This document shows positions 54,545 to 64,000 of a stretch of 64,000 nt of DNA, one piece after another. The notes beneath the pieces are model-generated. The model ran no database searches. It was not told the DNA's origin and saw only the letters and a list, made by a program, of their open reading frames with translations. Source of the DNA: Symbiodinium natans (lineage: Eukaryota; Sar; Dinophyceae; Suessiales; Symbiodiniaceae); NCBI GenBank assembly GCA_905221605.1, contig CAJNDS010002669.1, positions 1 through 64,000 on the forward strand. The letters are read 5' to 3'. How positions within the stretch are numbered: position 1 is the first letter of the stretch; every line of letters begins with the position of its first letter. The position numbers and the translations under genes were made by a program.

Positions 54545-55410
54545 AACCTACTCAGGGTTTAGGGTTTCGGGTGTTAGGGTTTAGGGCTTGGGGGCTTCAG
54601 GCTCTAAGGGTTTTAGAGTTCTTTCAGGGTTTAGGGTGCGCCCACGGAGCCCCGGAAGCCTGGAATGTCTCAAGCAACGAATCCCTCATCCGACTGTGCA
54701 GAACATGCAGGCCGATGACGTCAGTGAAGCCGAGGTGCGTATGCGCCGATGCTGTCCTCCTTGCTTTTGGGTTTGGGGATGTTTTATAGGGTTTGTAGGT
54801 TTTATGGGGTTTTGTGGGATTTAAAGGGTTTAGGGTTGAAAGAAGTCGTTCCACCACAGGAGGCCTTTTTTGGAAAACTGAAAAACCGTGCTTCCAAGAG
54901 AACGGGACAGCAGTACCACCACTTCCTACTCGCATCACAGGCCCTAAATCCTTCATCTAAGGGCCCTAAGCCCTAAGCCCTGAAGCTCCAAACCCTGCAG
55001 CCCTTCAATGGAAGGGAAACCGCCGCAACACACAAAGGCCCAAGCCCAAACCCTGAACTTGAACTCCCTTGCCCCCAAGCCCGAAGCCCGCAAACCAACC
55101 CCCAACCCACCAAAAAGCCCGACCAGGCTTCGATGGCTGGAAGCCTGCACCTCGGAGGGCCGAAATCCCTCGGTGTGGGGGGCTCCTGAAGGTATGAGGG
55201 ACATGTGCAGACAGAGACCTATGATTTATAGCAAGCTACGATGTAAGGCTTAGCATTCAGGATGTAGAAGGGAACTGCTGATGATAGAATGACTCTGTGA
55301 GGGGTGGGGGGCGTGTGTCCCTTCCCGTGTTGAGGGGCTAAGACTTAGGACTTTCAGGGGTTGTTTAAGGCTTTGGGGGTTTAGAGGTTCTGGAGGTTTA
55401 GTAATTTAGG
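54545..55410. repeat. Degenerate TTTAGGG/GGGTTT tracts (G-rich on +) with short C-rich patches
   Basis: GGGTTTAGGGTTTCGGGTGTTAGGG-like text occurs at 54552-54640, GGGTTTGTAGGTTTTATGGGG at 54785-54835, and TTTCAGGGG...TTTAGAGG at 55340-55410. A C-rich patch, GGGCCCTAAGCCCTAAGCCC, is at 54961-54980. These are mutated telomere-type repeats on both orientations. Confidence 0.7.
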
Positions 55411-55556
55411 GGATGCTTTTTTTGCACCTTGGCAGCGATTCTGTAATGGATTCCGTGTGCAGTGTGGTGGTCGACCCTTGCAACAGGCCTTGCAACAGGC
55501 CTTTTGAATCGTACTTGTACCTTTCTCCTGGCATCTTCTGAATATCTATCCCTGCA

Positions 55557-55681
55557 CCCTAAATCCTAACCCTAAACCCTAAACCCTGAACCCTGAACCC
55601 TAAACCCTGAACCCTAAACCCTAAACCCTAAACCCTAAACCCTAAACCCTAAACCCTAAACCCTAAACCCTAAACCCTAAC
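55557..55681. repeat. Interstitial telomeric array (CCCTAAA)n
   Basis: About 125 bases: an imperfect 5' part (CCCTAAATCCTAACCCTAAA, CCCTGAA variants) becoming perfect CCCTAAA toward the right. C-rich strand is +. Confidence 0.97.
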
Positions 55682-56999
55682 CGGAATCAGGCATCGGCAG
55701 CGATGCTGACAGCTGGCAGGATGCAGAAGTTCTTACTTGGCGTGCCACTGGTCGGACAATGGCCGCCACTTGTGTGTTACGTTTCTTCAGAGGGAGGTCT
55801 GAAATTTCCTTGCTATAAACTTCTTCAATCGGATCCGGACACAGAGATCTGCCCAAAGTTCGGGGTGTTTTCAGGGTACGTCGGTGCAGCTGTAGGCACT
55901 GTAGGCCAGCTGTATACCGAACTTGTCGGCCTAGACTTCCATATTGAAGGGGCTCAGCGGTCTCCGAGACTGGGTGCGAAGTTTGTGCCTGCGCAAGGCC
56001 TCAACAGCTGCTGGCATGGCGAGAGCCGCCTTGGCTGCGGACGAGGCCCGGGCCTCACGGTCCATGTTTCAGGGTTTAGGGCTCGAGGTATGGCACTCTG
56101 GAGGATGTGTGATGATGCTCAAAATTGGATGGGAAAGGGGGCGGTGACCGGGCGGTGTTGAGTCCAAGATCAGCAGCGGCATGAGTTCTGGCCGGTCTCA
56201 GGGTCTGGTCTTCTTTGCAAAGCCTCTGGGGGCACCATGTTTGGCTAAAGCACAAAAAGGCCCTCACCGCCGTACCAAGGCACCCTGCCACCTAGACCCT
56301 AAACCTTGAAGTCCTGAAATTGCAAAGCCTCAGCTTGAGAATTCTACTAGTACCCTTGTCGCCGTCAATGCCGGATGCCCAGAGTGCGAGGACGATCCCG
56401 AGGAGCTGCGCAACGCCCTGATGGCGCTGGAGTCCGGCACTCAAGCCCTGGGGGCCGGCTTTGACCTAAAGGGGTTTTCAAGGGTTGGGGGTTTTTGAGG
56501 GGGTATGAAGGGTTGTTCACGGGAGGGTTCCGAGGTCGCCGTGGTGCACATGAGCTCATGCTCTGAAGCCCTGTCTCGTTTCACTTCCGACCTCAGGCCC
56601 GAAAAGCTCAGAGGGCCCTGAAGCCTCCATGCCCAAAGCCCGAAAGTGCTACAGGTCTGAACGTCTCGAGTTGGGGGAGGAGGCGTCGCTGCGCATACAT
56701 GGGAGGGGGGGATGTCTCTATATTCTAGCCCCTTCGAGTACCCTGATTGCAGGTTTCTCAGGAGACCCTAAGATAGGGAACTCTCCATCCGTTCACTTCG
56801 GGATGGCTCCCAGTTAGGTTTCCTTTTGGGGGTTGGGGGTTTAGGATTCGCTGGGGTGGGTGTTTGGTTGGACTCAGGGCATCTCCCCAGGTGAGAAGAC
56901 CATAGTAGAAGCTTCGGAGCCTAGGAGAATTGAAAGGAATTCAAGCAGATTCTATGTTCATGTTATATGTTTATAGGTTTATATGTTCCTGTGATCTCG

Positions 57000-57510
57000 C
57001 TCTGTCTCTCTCTCTCTCTCATCTCTTTCCCTCCTCTCTTTTTCTCTTCTTTTCTCTCTCCTCTTTATCTGTTCTCTTTTTCTTATCTTTTTCTATATAT
57101 TTGTCTCTTCTCTATCTCTCTTCTCATTCTCTCTACTCTCTTTCTCTATCTCTATCTCCATCTCTATCTCTACCTCTACCTCTATCTCTATCTCTATCTC
57201 TGTCTCTGTCTCTGTCTCTGTCTCTGTCTCTGTCTCTGTCTCTATCTCTGTCTCTGTCTCTGTCTCTGTCTCCGTCTCTGTCTCTGTCTCTGTCTCCGTC
57301 TCCATCTCTCTCTGTCTCTATCTCTATCTCTATCTCTATCTCTCTCTATCTCTTCCTCTTTCCCTTTCTCTTTCTCTTTCTCTTCCTCTGTCTCTGTGTC
57401 TTTCTACTTCTCTTTCTCTTTCTTGATTTCTTTTTCTATATATTTTTTGTTTTTCTTTATCTTTTTTTTTTCTATCTCTCTCTCTCTTTCTCTTTTGTCT
57501 TTTTCTCTCG
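57000..57510. repeat. Polypyrimidine TCTCTN hexanucleotide satellite
   Basis: About 510 bases of almost pure C/T on +. The centre is phased TCTCTA, TCTCTG and TCTCCG hexamers (57150-57345), with T-rich and TTTCTC edges. A long homopyrimidine mirror-type tract can form triplex DNA. The Leu/Ser and Glu/Thr frames through it are artefacts. Confidence 0.95.
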
Positions 57511-57887
57511 CAACTAGCACTTGTTGTGATGCAACGGCCTTTCTGCGCTGGACTAGGTGCCCACGTTCCTGAGATGTGGACTTCGGTGTTGTTTGCGGGC
57601 TCCACCTAGGCTAGGGGACTTCTATGCTGCATGCAGAAGTAGGCGGCTGTGGCAAGCCCTGGCCAAGGCCGCGTTCGCCTGAGAATGGGAGGGTTCTTGA
57701 AGGGTTACTCGTTCTGGAATGTGAGATTGTGAGAGTCTTCTGACTTTTGAGAGTGAACAGCTGCATTGCTTGAAGTGCCCGGGACTGCATTTGCTGGGAG
57801 CCGAGTCGTGGATGCCCCGGCGTTGGCGTCACTGGCCGAAGAGATCGAGGCACGGCAGGGTCCTTGCAGCCTCGACAGCTCTTTTCC

Positions 57888-58010
57888 AGTAAGAGTTGGG
57901 ATGTTCCCCCTTAGACTTAGAGGCCTTAGTAGGGATTTATAGTACTACCCCCTATAATAATCCCTATCAAGGACTGTTACCATAAGGGGGAACATCCCAA
58001 AGTAAGAGTT
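57888..58010. mobile_element. 105-bp MITE-like element with TIRs and target duplication
   Basis: Terminal inverted repeats TTGGGATGTTCCCCCTTA (57896-57913) and TAAGGGGGAACATCCCAA (57983-58000) are perfect over 18 bases. The direct repeat AGTAAGAG (57888-57895 and 58001-58008; 10 bases if TT is counted) flanks it, consistent with an 8-bp target duplication as made by hAT-type elements. The 69-base interior has no ORF. It lies between the exon-like segments at 57787-57858 and 58030-58090, so probably in an intron. Confidence 0.85.
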
Positions 58011-58696
58011 CTGCTCTACGTTGCTGCAGGTCCGCCTAGGTGCCATGCGCGAGGGTGCGACAGTCCTGCTTGATGGGCCGCGTGCTCAAAAAGGGAGGGT
58101 TGGCCTGCCCTCAACCCCGGAGTTCCTGAGAAGATGCAGGAACTGGTATTTACTTCTGCTTCCTACTTTCCTTTCAGACTCAATCTGGAGGGAAAGACGA
58201 GAGTTCATGTTCAAGAGCTTGAAGATGGTTCGGCTTACCACGGGGGAGACCCTGACTGCAACAAAGCAAGTGGTTGCAGACCAACGGCTAGAAGTCACAT
58301 GCCTCTGCAAGCACAAGCAGCAGGACCATGACTTTTCTGCTCGATGCCCTGCGACACTGGCAGGTTGATGTCTGAGGATGCGAACTCGGAGGCAGGCTCC
58401 GGGTACATAGTGACATGTCGAGGAGAAAGCTTTCCTGAAAGGATGGCCCAGATTTGGCATCTCTGGCTACCACCAGAGCTGCGGCCCTGACAACGAGCAT
58501 TCTCGAATCTTTCTTAGCGCGTTGGTTTCCTCCTTGCTCAGTGAGGATCTACGCAGCGAGACTTCCGTGGACTCTGCAGAAGAGGCGATCGAAGTTGCGA
58601 CAACGCTGGGCGCTTTCACTTCATTCCATCTTGGTACCACCCGTCAGGAATCGGAATACTCAACTGCGCAACCCCTCCGACCACTTCTGGGTACTT

Positions 58697-58753
58697 ACCC
58701 TAAACCCTAAACCCTAAACCCTAAACCCTAAACCCTAAACCCTAAACCCTAAA
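58697..58753. repeat. Short telomeric array (CCCTAAA)8
   Basis: Eight nearly perfect CCCTAAA units lie directly between the exon-like segment ending about 58680 and the one starting about 58776, so a short intron seems to consist mostly of telomere repeat. Confidence 0.95.
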
Positions 58754-58869
58754 AGAGAGTACTGGGCTCAGGCTCGGAGTCGACACGGGCGCAGCCGAAG
58801 AGCGGCTGGCCAGTGTGCGGCGAATGCTGAGCGCAGCGGACCCAGACTGGGGCGCACAGGATTATTCCT

Positions 58870-59105
58870 ATAACAAATATACCGATTATTACTGTACATA
58901 GTATTACTACAACAAGAAGGGAGTTTTATTGTTATTGTTATCGTTTTTAACATGATGATGATGATGATGGTGGTGATGATGATTATTATTAGTACTACTA
59001 TTATCATTGTTCTTCTTCTTATGATTCTTCTTCTTCTTACTATTATTGTTATTGCTACTATTGTTATTACTATTATTTTATGATGATGATGATTATTATT
59101 ATCCA
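58870..59105. repeat. Trinucleotide-rich tract (ATT/ATG/TTC mixes)
   Basis: GATGATGATGATGATG (58955-58985), TTATTATTAGTACTACTATT and TTCTTCTTC runs form a 235-base AT-rich interrupted triplet tract in GC-rich surroundings. No gene. Confidence 0.9.
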
Positions 59106-60380
59106 TGGTGGGACCGAGGGTGCACAACTTGAAACGTGAGGTTCGTGTGGTTTGGGACACCGCGGTCCGCTTCTTCCTCTTGCCCCTGCGCGTGAGTGGG
59201 GGGCCTACATGTTTTCTGAGCCATATATGCTCCATTTCGGGAGCATCTTGAGACATCTTGCCCTTCTCTTCAGGCTTCAAGGCTCTCGTCCAGCAGGCGC
59301 CGGCAGATCCTGCCGGTCTGCGCGTTCCATCTCACCATGCTCACCTAGCCATCAGGTCGCTGTCCGCTTTCGGCTGCCAAAGAAAGCGTCGCAGCCTTGG
59401 AAAGCCAAAATTGCGCTGGGCTCCGGGAGTTTGTTTGTTTGTGGGGAATGTGACGATTAGCGCTGTGCCTATCGGTTTCCTAGGGCCCCCTTGCAAGCCG
59501 CGCAGCCTTCGAGACATAGTCTGACATCTCGTGGCCAATTATTGGAGTCGCGATCCCTTAAGTGGGTGTATGATGATGTAGGAATGTTTCCCTTGTCGGG
59601 GCCTTGGTGCACCATTCGGGACCACTCTGAGGCCGCCGCTGCAGCTCTGCTGGCGGGAGGCAGATCGTTGTCTAACGCTGTTGCCCCCCCATCATTCGGG
59701 TTCTGTCGTCTCATCAGTTCTGCTTCCCTTTCTCGCACAACTGTGCTCCTGCTATTCTGCTCCGGTTTACGTCTGATGACGCTAACGTCTACAAGAGAGA
59801 GCTGTGCGAACAGGGAGGAACAGGGAGGAACTCTGTTTGCATCCAGTCCAAGTGCAACAGCCATGAGTAGGACGGAGACGTCTTTGCAACCCCAATCGGT
59901 CATGAGTATACATGCATGTCACACTATGTCAGGGTGCAGAGAGACCTCAGACCTCGCACCGAAATTCACGCGAAGAGGGCATCGTCAGAAACTGGCCAGT
60001 GCATAGCTGGCACAGCTGCATAAGGCACTCGAGGCCTCGGCGAAAAGAGTGTAGACATGAGAGAGTAGAATCTCTCAGCATATTAGAAAGCATCTCTCAC
60101 CACACCCACACACCCATCGCCACAGCTCGTGTAACTCTAAGTGTTGTCAGCTGGCAGTGGTGCTGCTACTACGTCCATGGCTTCTCTGCTTGCTCAGCAC
60201 CTTCAAAGCTACCAAGCATCTGCCCATACTGTCGAGTCCATTCTGCAAGAAAGAGCCTTTTGTGATCCATCCCAGGATGTGCCTTAGCTACAAGGGTTCT
60301 TGTTCGATGGGCCCAATCCCGAATTCCAGCGCCTGCAGAGCAAATCCCTTAGTTTGAAGAGCATTTTGGCCCCCCAGCTG

Positions 60381-60735
60381 CCCTAAACCCTAAACCCTAA
60401 ACCCTAAACCCTAAACCCTAAACCCTAAACCCTAAACCCTAAACCCTAAACCCTAAACCCTAAACCCTAAACCCTAAACCCTAAACCCTAAACCCTAAAC
60501 CCGAAACCCTAAACCCTAAACCCTAAACCCTAAACCCTAAACACGAAACCCTAAACCCCTAAACCCTAAACCCTAAACCCTAAACCCTAAACCCTAAACC
60601 CTAAACCCTAAACCCTAAACCCTAAACCCTAAACCCTAAACCCTAAACCCTAAACCCTAAACCCTAAACCCTAAACCCTAAATAAACCCTAAACTCTAAA
60701 CCCTGAACCCTGAACCCTAAACCCTAAACCCTAAG
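60381..60735. repeat. Largest interstitial telomeric array, about 355 bp
   Basis: About 50 CCCTAAA units with rare variants (CCCGAAA, ACACGAAA, CCCCTAAA, AATAAACCC, CCCTGAA). C-rich on +. It ends 25 bases before the exon-like segment at 60762 (VAKADELFPL), so it sits next to a probable splice acceptor. Confidence 0.97.
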
Positions 60736-60851
60736 CTGTTGTCTCAATGGGCCCCTTTCAGTAGCGAAGGCCGACGAGCTCTTCCCTCTCGATGGCGAAG
60801 CTGCTGGCTCCTCTGTGGTTCCTGTGAATCATAGGAATCATAAGGCGCTAC

Positions 60852-60953
60852 ACCCTGAACCCTTGCGAAACCCTAAACCCTGAACCCTGAACCCTGAACC
60901 CTACACCCTAGACCCTAGACCCTAAACCCTAAACCCTAAGCCCTAAGCCCTAA
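60852..60953. repeat. Variant telomeric array (CCCTGAA/CCCTAGA/CCCTAAG)
   Basis: About 13 units, mostly variant (CCCTGAA, CCCTACA, CCCTAGA, CCCTAAG), are bounded by the exon-like segments at 60762-60822 and 60972-61047. It looks older than the array at 60381. Confidence 0.9.
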
Positions 60954-61049
60954 GATTCCAAGGATCGCAGCTTGTCTCCCCCGAGGCCTGGGAGGAGTGT
61001 CTGGGCCGGCGAGGCCTCGCAGAGCGCCCCGGCCGCCTCGAGCTACAGG

Positions 61050-61200
61050 CCGGGTTTGGGGGCTTTGGGGGTTTGGGGTTTAGGGTTTAGGTTTTCGTGG
61101 CGTTTCTTGTCGTTTCTTGTGGGGTTTCTTGTGGAGTTTCTTGGGGGGTTTCTTGTGGGGTTTCTTGTTTGATGGCGGGGGGGGGGGGGGGGGGCGTTTC
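61050..61200. repeat. G/T-rich tract with TTTAGGG and GTTTCTTGTGGG repeats
   Basis: GGGGGTTTGGGGTTTAGGGT at 61063-61090 is followed by six GGGGTTTCTTGTGG-like units and a run of 18 Gs (about 61177-61194). G-rich on +, immediately downstream of the exon-like segment ending about 61047. Poly-G and GGGG steps could form G-quadruplexes. Confidence 0.85.
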
Positions 61201-62477
61201 GAAGTTTTGGGAGGAGGTTTGGGAGGTTGGTTGCGGCCTGTTGGGAGCCTTGGGCTTCAAGGTTTTCAAGTTTTAGGGGTTTGAAGAGGGTGAGCTTCTT
61301 GGCAGATTTTTGGAGGGTGTACGCTCCACGCAGCAACTGCTGAACTCATTCTAAGTCTTTGGAGCAGCTTGCAAGAGTCCGTGTGAGTCGACCCGATGGG
61401 GCACATTCCTTCTCCGGAGGTGCTGAACATGTCCAAGCCGCCGCAGAGGCTTCTTTGCCTCCTACTTCGTCTTGCCCAGTAGTAGTCGGAGGCATCTAGA
61501 TCAACAAGCACGCGAGTGCCCGCGCTTCAACAGGCGAAGAAAGGCCGAAGCCTCTTCCAAGGCTGGAGCGGATTTGCAGGACTTTGCGGTCTTCGTCTTC
61601 GTTTCGTGGAGTGGAAGAGAGACGTGAACCACACCTCTTAGGTGAATCTTCCTGCGGTCGCTAGTCTTGTGCCACGTGGTGGTGGTGCCTTTGTCGGAGT
61701 CCGCATTTTTTGGGGTCCCCTGTTCGGGGGTTTCTACAGTGCGGCCGGCTGTCTCCGTATGTCGATGTGTATGCCGTATGCCTGGAAGGGGACCGGAGCT
61801 GCGGGGCGGCCACCTCCGCTTGATGTATCGAGGACGCAGCGTTGGATCTGACACGATCCGATCACTGTCATGCGGTGCCGCCGCGTGTTCAGATGTCGGA
61901 GGACTGGGCCGGCTGATGCAGTTTTCCTGATCACCGGCACGCAGGCGTTGTTGCTGGGATTTGCTTTGAATGGAGTATTGGCTTGCTGGCATTCTTGACA
62001 TGTCCTGTTGCGCGTAGGCCTTGCCAGGGCCAACTCCGACCATGTGGCGGCCTGTGACACAACATTGGCATATGTTACACATATGTTCTTCGGTCCTGCT
62101 TATACATGTAACATGTACATACACGTATAAGTACTTCTAGATTCCGTTGCCGTGTCAGGTCCGCCGATTTCTGTACTTCGCGGGATCTGAGACTTACGCC
62201 GTCGAATGATGCACCTCGAGGTCCAATTCTCATAGCTCGAGAGTACAAAGAAGTGATGACTCTGAATGGAGTGGACATCGTGCGGAAGCACATCTTCTTG
62301 TGGCGATTCTGCTGCTTAGCGGCTCTGCAGTGTGAGTTGCCCTGTGTGTAAGCTACGTCACAAGCGCCAGGGATGTCTGCTTCAAGCAGCTCCGCATGGC
62401 AGGTCGCACGTACCTGACCCGTCGAAAGAAACCCAGCGGACGGGCTTGGGCGATGTCGACTGGGAGGCCCAGAGGGG

Positions 62478-62505
62478 TGGGTGTGTGTGTGTGTGTGTGT
62501 GTGTG
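62478..62505. repeat. (GT)n microsatellite, short
   Basis: GGGTGGGTGTGTGTG... about 14 GT units on +. No gene in the surrounding 61.6-62.7 kb could be supported. Confidence 0.9.
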
Positions 62506-62760
62506 TTCTTAATTTGAATAATGAGGGTCCCTTTACAGGAACCTTGTCAACGACATTTCGTTTCATTACAAAAAAGGCTCCCTGATTGAGGCCCCAAAAA
62601 TGTTGTAATCTTCTCTTCTGCACCTTGAGTGGAGTCGTCTGGAATTCAGAGCTATCCACCGTGAACAGCTAAAGAATGACGAGATGGGCTGCACAATGTT
62701 CCGGTTGAAGGTTCTACTGGCTGACGCCGGATGACTTGGTGCACGGTGCAAGATAAAGAA

Positions 62761-62909
62761 CCCTAAACCCTAAACCCTAAACCCTAAACCCTAAACCCTA
62801 AGCCCTAAGCCCTAAACCCTAAACCCTAAACCCTAAACCCTAAACCCTAAACCCTAAACCCTAAACCCTAAACCCTAAACCCTAAACCCTAAACCCTAAA
62901 CCCTAAACC
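62761..62909. repeat. Interstitial telomeric array (CCCTAAA)n
   Basis: About 150 bases, nearly perfect CCCTAAA with two CCCTAAG units near 62800. C-rich on +. It precedes exon-like sequence at 62915-63110. Confidence 0.97.
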
Positions 62910-63329
62910 TTGCCAGGGAGCAGCCTATTTCCTGGGCCGTCCCGGCCTGTGCCGATCGGAGCTTGCAGACCGATGTAGACTCGCTTGAGAGCAGAAATGC
63001 CCCCAATTCCACCAGCAAGATCCCTTTCTACCAACATGTTGCGCGGCAGATGGTGTCTTTCTCCAAGTCGCATACTGTAGGAGGCGCAGAAAGCGCCTCA
63101 CAGAAACCCACAGCCCTGAAGCCTAAGCCCTGACCTTACAACCACCAACTCGAAAGGACAATGCGTCAATCGCCCAGGCAGGCGGCACAGCTGTCGAAAC
63201 ACAGCGTCCAGGAGGCTCCTCAGGCCATCCGAAGAGTTCAGGCAGATGAGTCATCTGCACGTCTCCGGGCGTATTTTGGGTCTGGGCTTACGTCTGGGTA
63301 TATCATAATCATGCAGAGTAGGTATATGT

Positions 63330-63363
<34 letters not shown>

Positions 63364-63550
63364 GTATTTGTGTATACGCTACAAACAGAAGACATGTACA
63401 AATGCACACAATTATTTACAATTATATACAATTATTTACAATTATATACAGTTATATACAATTATATACAGTTATATACAATTATATACAATTATATACA
63501 ATTATATACAATTATATACAATTATATACATACATATATATATATATATG
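63330..63550. repeat. (TA)n and ACAATTATAT decamer minisatellite
   Basis: (TA)n at about 63338-63362 is followed by about 13 strictly phased 10-base units ACAATTATAT (variants ACAATTATTT, ACAGTTATAT) at about 63408-63530 and another (TA)n patch at 63533-63549. The 10-base period equals one DNA helical turn, so the A/T runs are in phase and the DNA may be curved. Confidence 0.95.
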
Positions 63551-63577
63551 TACACTACGTGAAACGATATTCTGTAC

Positions 63578-63580
63578 TTT

Positions 63581-63612
<32 letters not shown>
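63578..63612. repeat. (CT)n microsatellite
   Basis: About 17 CT units. It is followed to the window end by non-coding sequence containing a degenerate GGGTTTAGGATGGTTTAGGG patch at 63769-63805. Confidence 0.9.
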
Positions 63613-63614
<2 letters not shown>

Positions 63615-64000
63615 TCATCTTCGGGGCATCTTTAGGTATCTTTTGTTGGCATCAAACGGAGCCCAAAGGAGGGCTCCCTGCTGCAGGCGATCTCGGGCTT
63701 TGCCTCGAGGGCTCGGCCGTGAAGTCCTCGAAAAGCCTGAGAGGCAAAAAAAGGGGCAGCGGTGCAGGGTTTGGGGTTTAGGATGGTTTAGGGTTTGGGG
63801 TGTGGGGGTTCAGGATTTATGTAGCCCTGAATGTACAACGTTGCATTGGGTCTCCTCACGCAGCTGGCCTTAGACCCTCAGAGACCTGGAGTCTCTAGCG
63901 CTGGATGCTGCTTGGTCTGCTCAAGCTGTCCCTCAAACGAGGACTGCTCAGGGCTGCGGCGACAGCCAATTTTGAAGCATGCTTAAGACTTAAGACTTCA

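Larger units (their letters stand above)
54455..63260 (+). other. Unidentified intron-rich gene(s), exons scattered among repeats
   Basis: Candidate exons: AKAEALAISSSIAALVASPY (54466-54545); VQNMQADDVSEAEVR (about 54695-54738); VNAGCPECEDDPEELRNALM with ALESGTQAL (56370-56450); FAGSRVVDAPALASLAEEIE (57787-57858); VRLGAMREGATVLLDGPRAQ (58030-58090); LSEDLRSETSVDSAEEAIEV through FTSFHLGTTRQESEYSTAQP (58530-58680); GVDTGAAEERLASVRRMLSA with ADPDWGAQ (58776-58860); VAKADELFPLDGEAAGSSVV (60762-60822); LVSPEAWEECLGRRGLAERP (60972-61047); and SKIPFYQHVARQMVSFSKSH (about 63015-63075). All are on +, acidic/Ala-rich and flanked by AG|G-like edges, with simple repeats or telomeric arrays between. They may form one gene of unknown function. 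No domain recognised. Confidence 0.4.

Noticed and set aside
56930-57605. 200-codon ORFs in the TCTCTN tract
   Set aside because: Leu/Ser or Glu/Thr-Arg repeats created by the hexamer satellite.
1-64000. CRISPR array, tRNA, rRNA or spliced-leader RNA gene
   Set aside because: No repeat-spacer pattern was seen (the tandem arrays have no unique spacers), and I recognised no cloverleaf, rRNA core or intact dinoflagellate spliced-leader sequence by eye.

Overview
The window is nuclear DNA of a dinoflagellate, most likely a Symbiodiniaceae-like or related core dinoflagellate. Four things point there: genes broken into many short exons on one strand, with introns that use GC and even GA donors and repeat an AG|G at both ends; plant/alga-type telomere repeats (CCCTAAA) scattered inside genes; retroelements of kinds common in these genomes; and a large share of minisatellite and low-complexity DNA. 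No prokaryotic gene organisation is present. Gene models come from reading conserved protein motifs by eye, so most exon edges are approximate.

Layout. 1-4965: higher-order tandem repeat (period about 2.15 kb with an inner 450-bp duplication), cut off mid-unit. 4966-8050: an AT-rich island of small, closely packed, minus-strand ORFs. I read it as a decayed endogenous DNA-virus fragment (nucleocytovirus, polinton-like virus or virophage type); its last gene is still intact. 8051-8960: a host repeat interrupted by an AT-rich hairpin cluster. 8970-14815: tyrosine-recombinase retroelement copies (gag with CCCH finger, cytosine-5 methyltransferase remnant, YR), rearranged in tandem and inverted orientation. 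14816-16270: no recognised gene, with a CTTCGAAGCC-type repeat. 16273-17544: a Copia remnant abutting a pseudogene of a dinoflagellate protein family.

The central and right parts hold host genes, all read from the + strand. 22151-36146: a Sec7-domain ARF guanine-nucleotide exchange factor of the BIG/Sec7p class, at least 35 exons, carrying a 121-bp minisatellite in an intron. 40510-41256: an intronless secreted or surface protein with a duplicated Cys motif, a Thr-rich stalk and a GPI-like tail. 45139-47828: a NEK-like protein kinase with a telomere-repeat array in an intron. 48505-51510: a Spinster-like major facilitator transporter. 51861-53880 and 54455-63260: coding-like exons I could not identify, the latter among several telomere-repeat arrays, simple repeats and a small TIR element with a target-site duplication.

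The host genes look like unrelated housekeeping genes (Golgi/endosome ARF activation, signalling, membrane transport) lying head-to-tail, as is usual for dinoflagellate gene clusters. The most unusual material is the virus-like island, the methyltransferase-bearing YR retroelement, and the repeated placement of telomeric arrays within introns.
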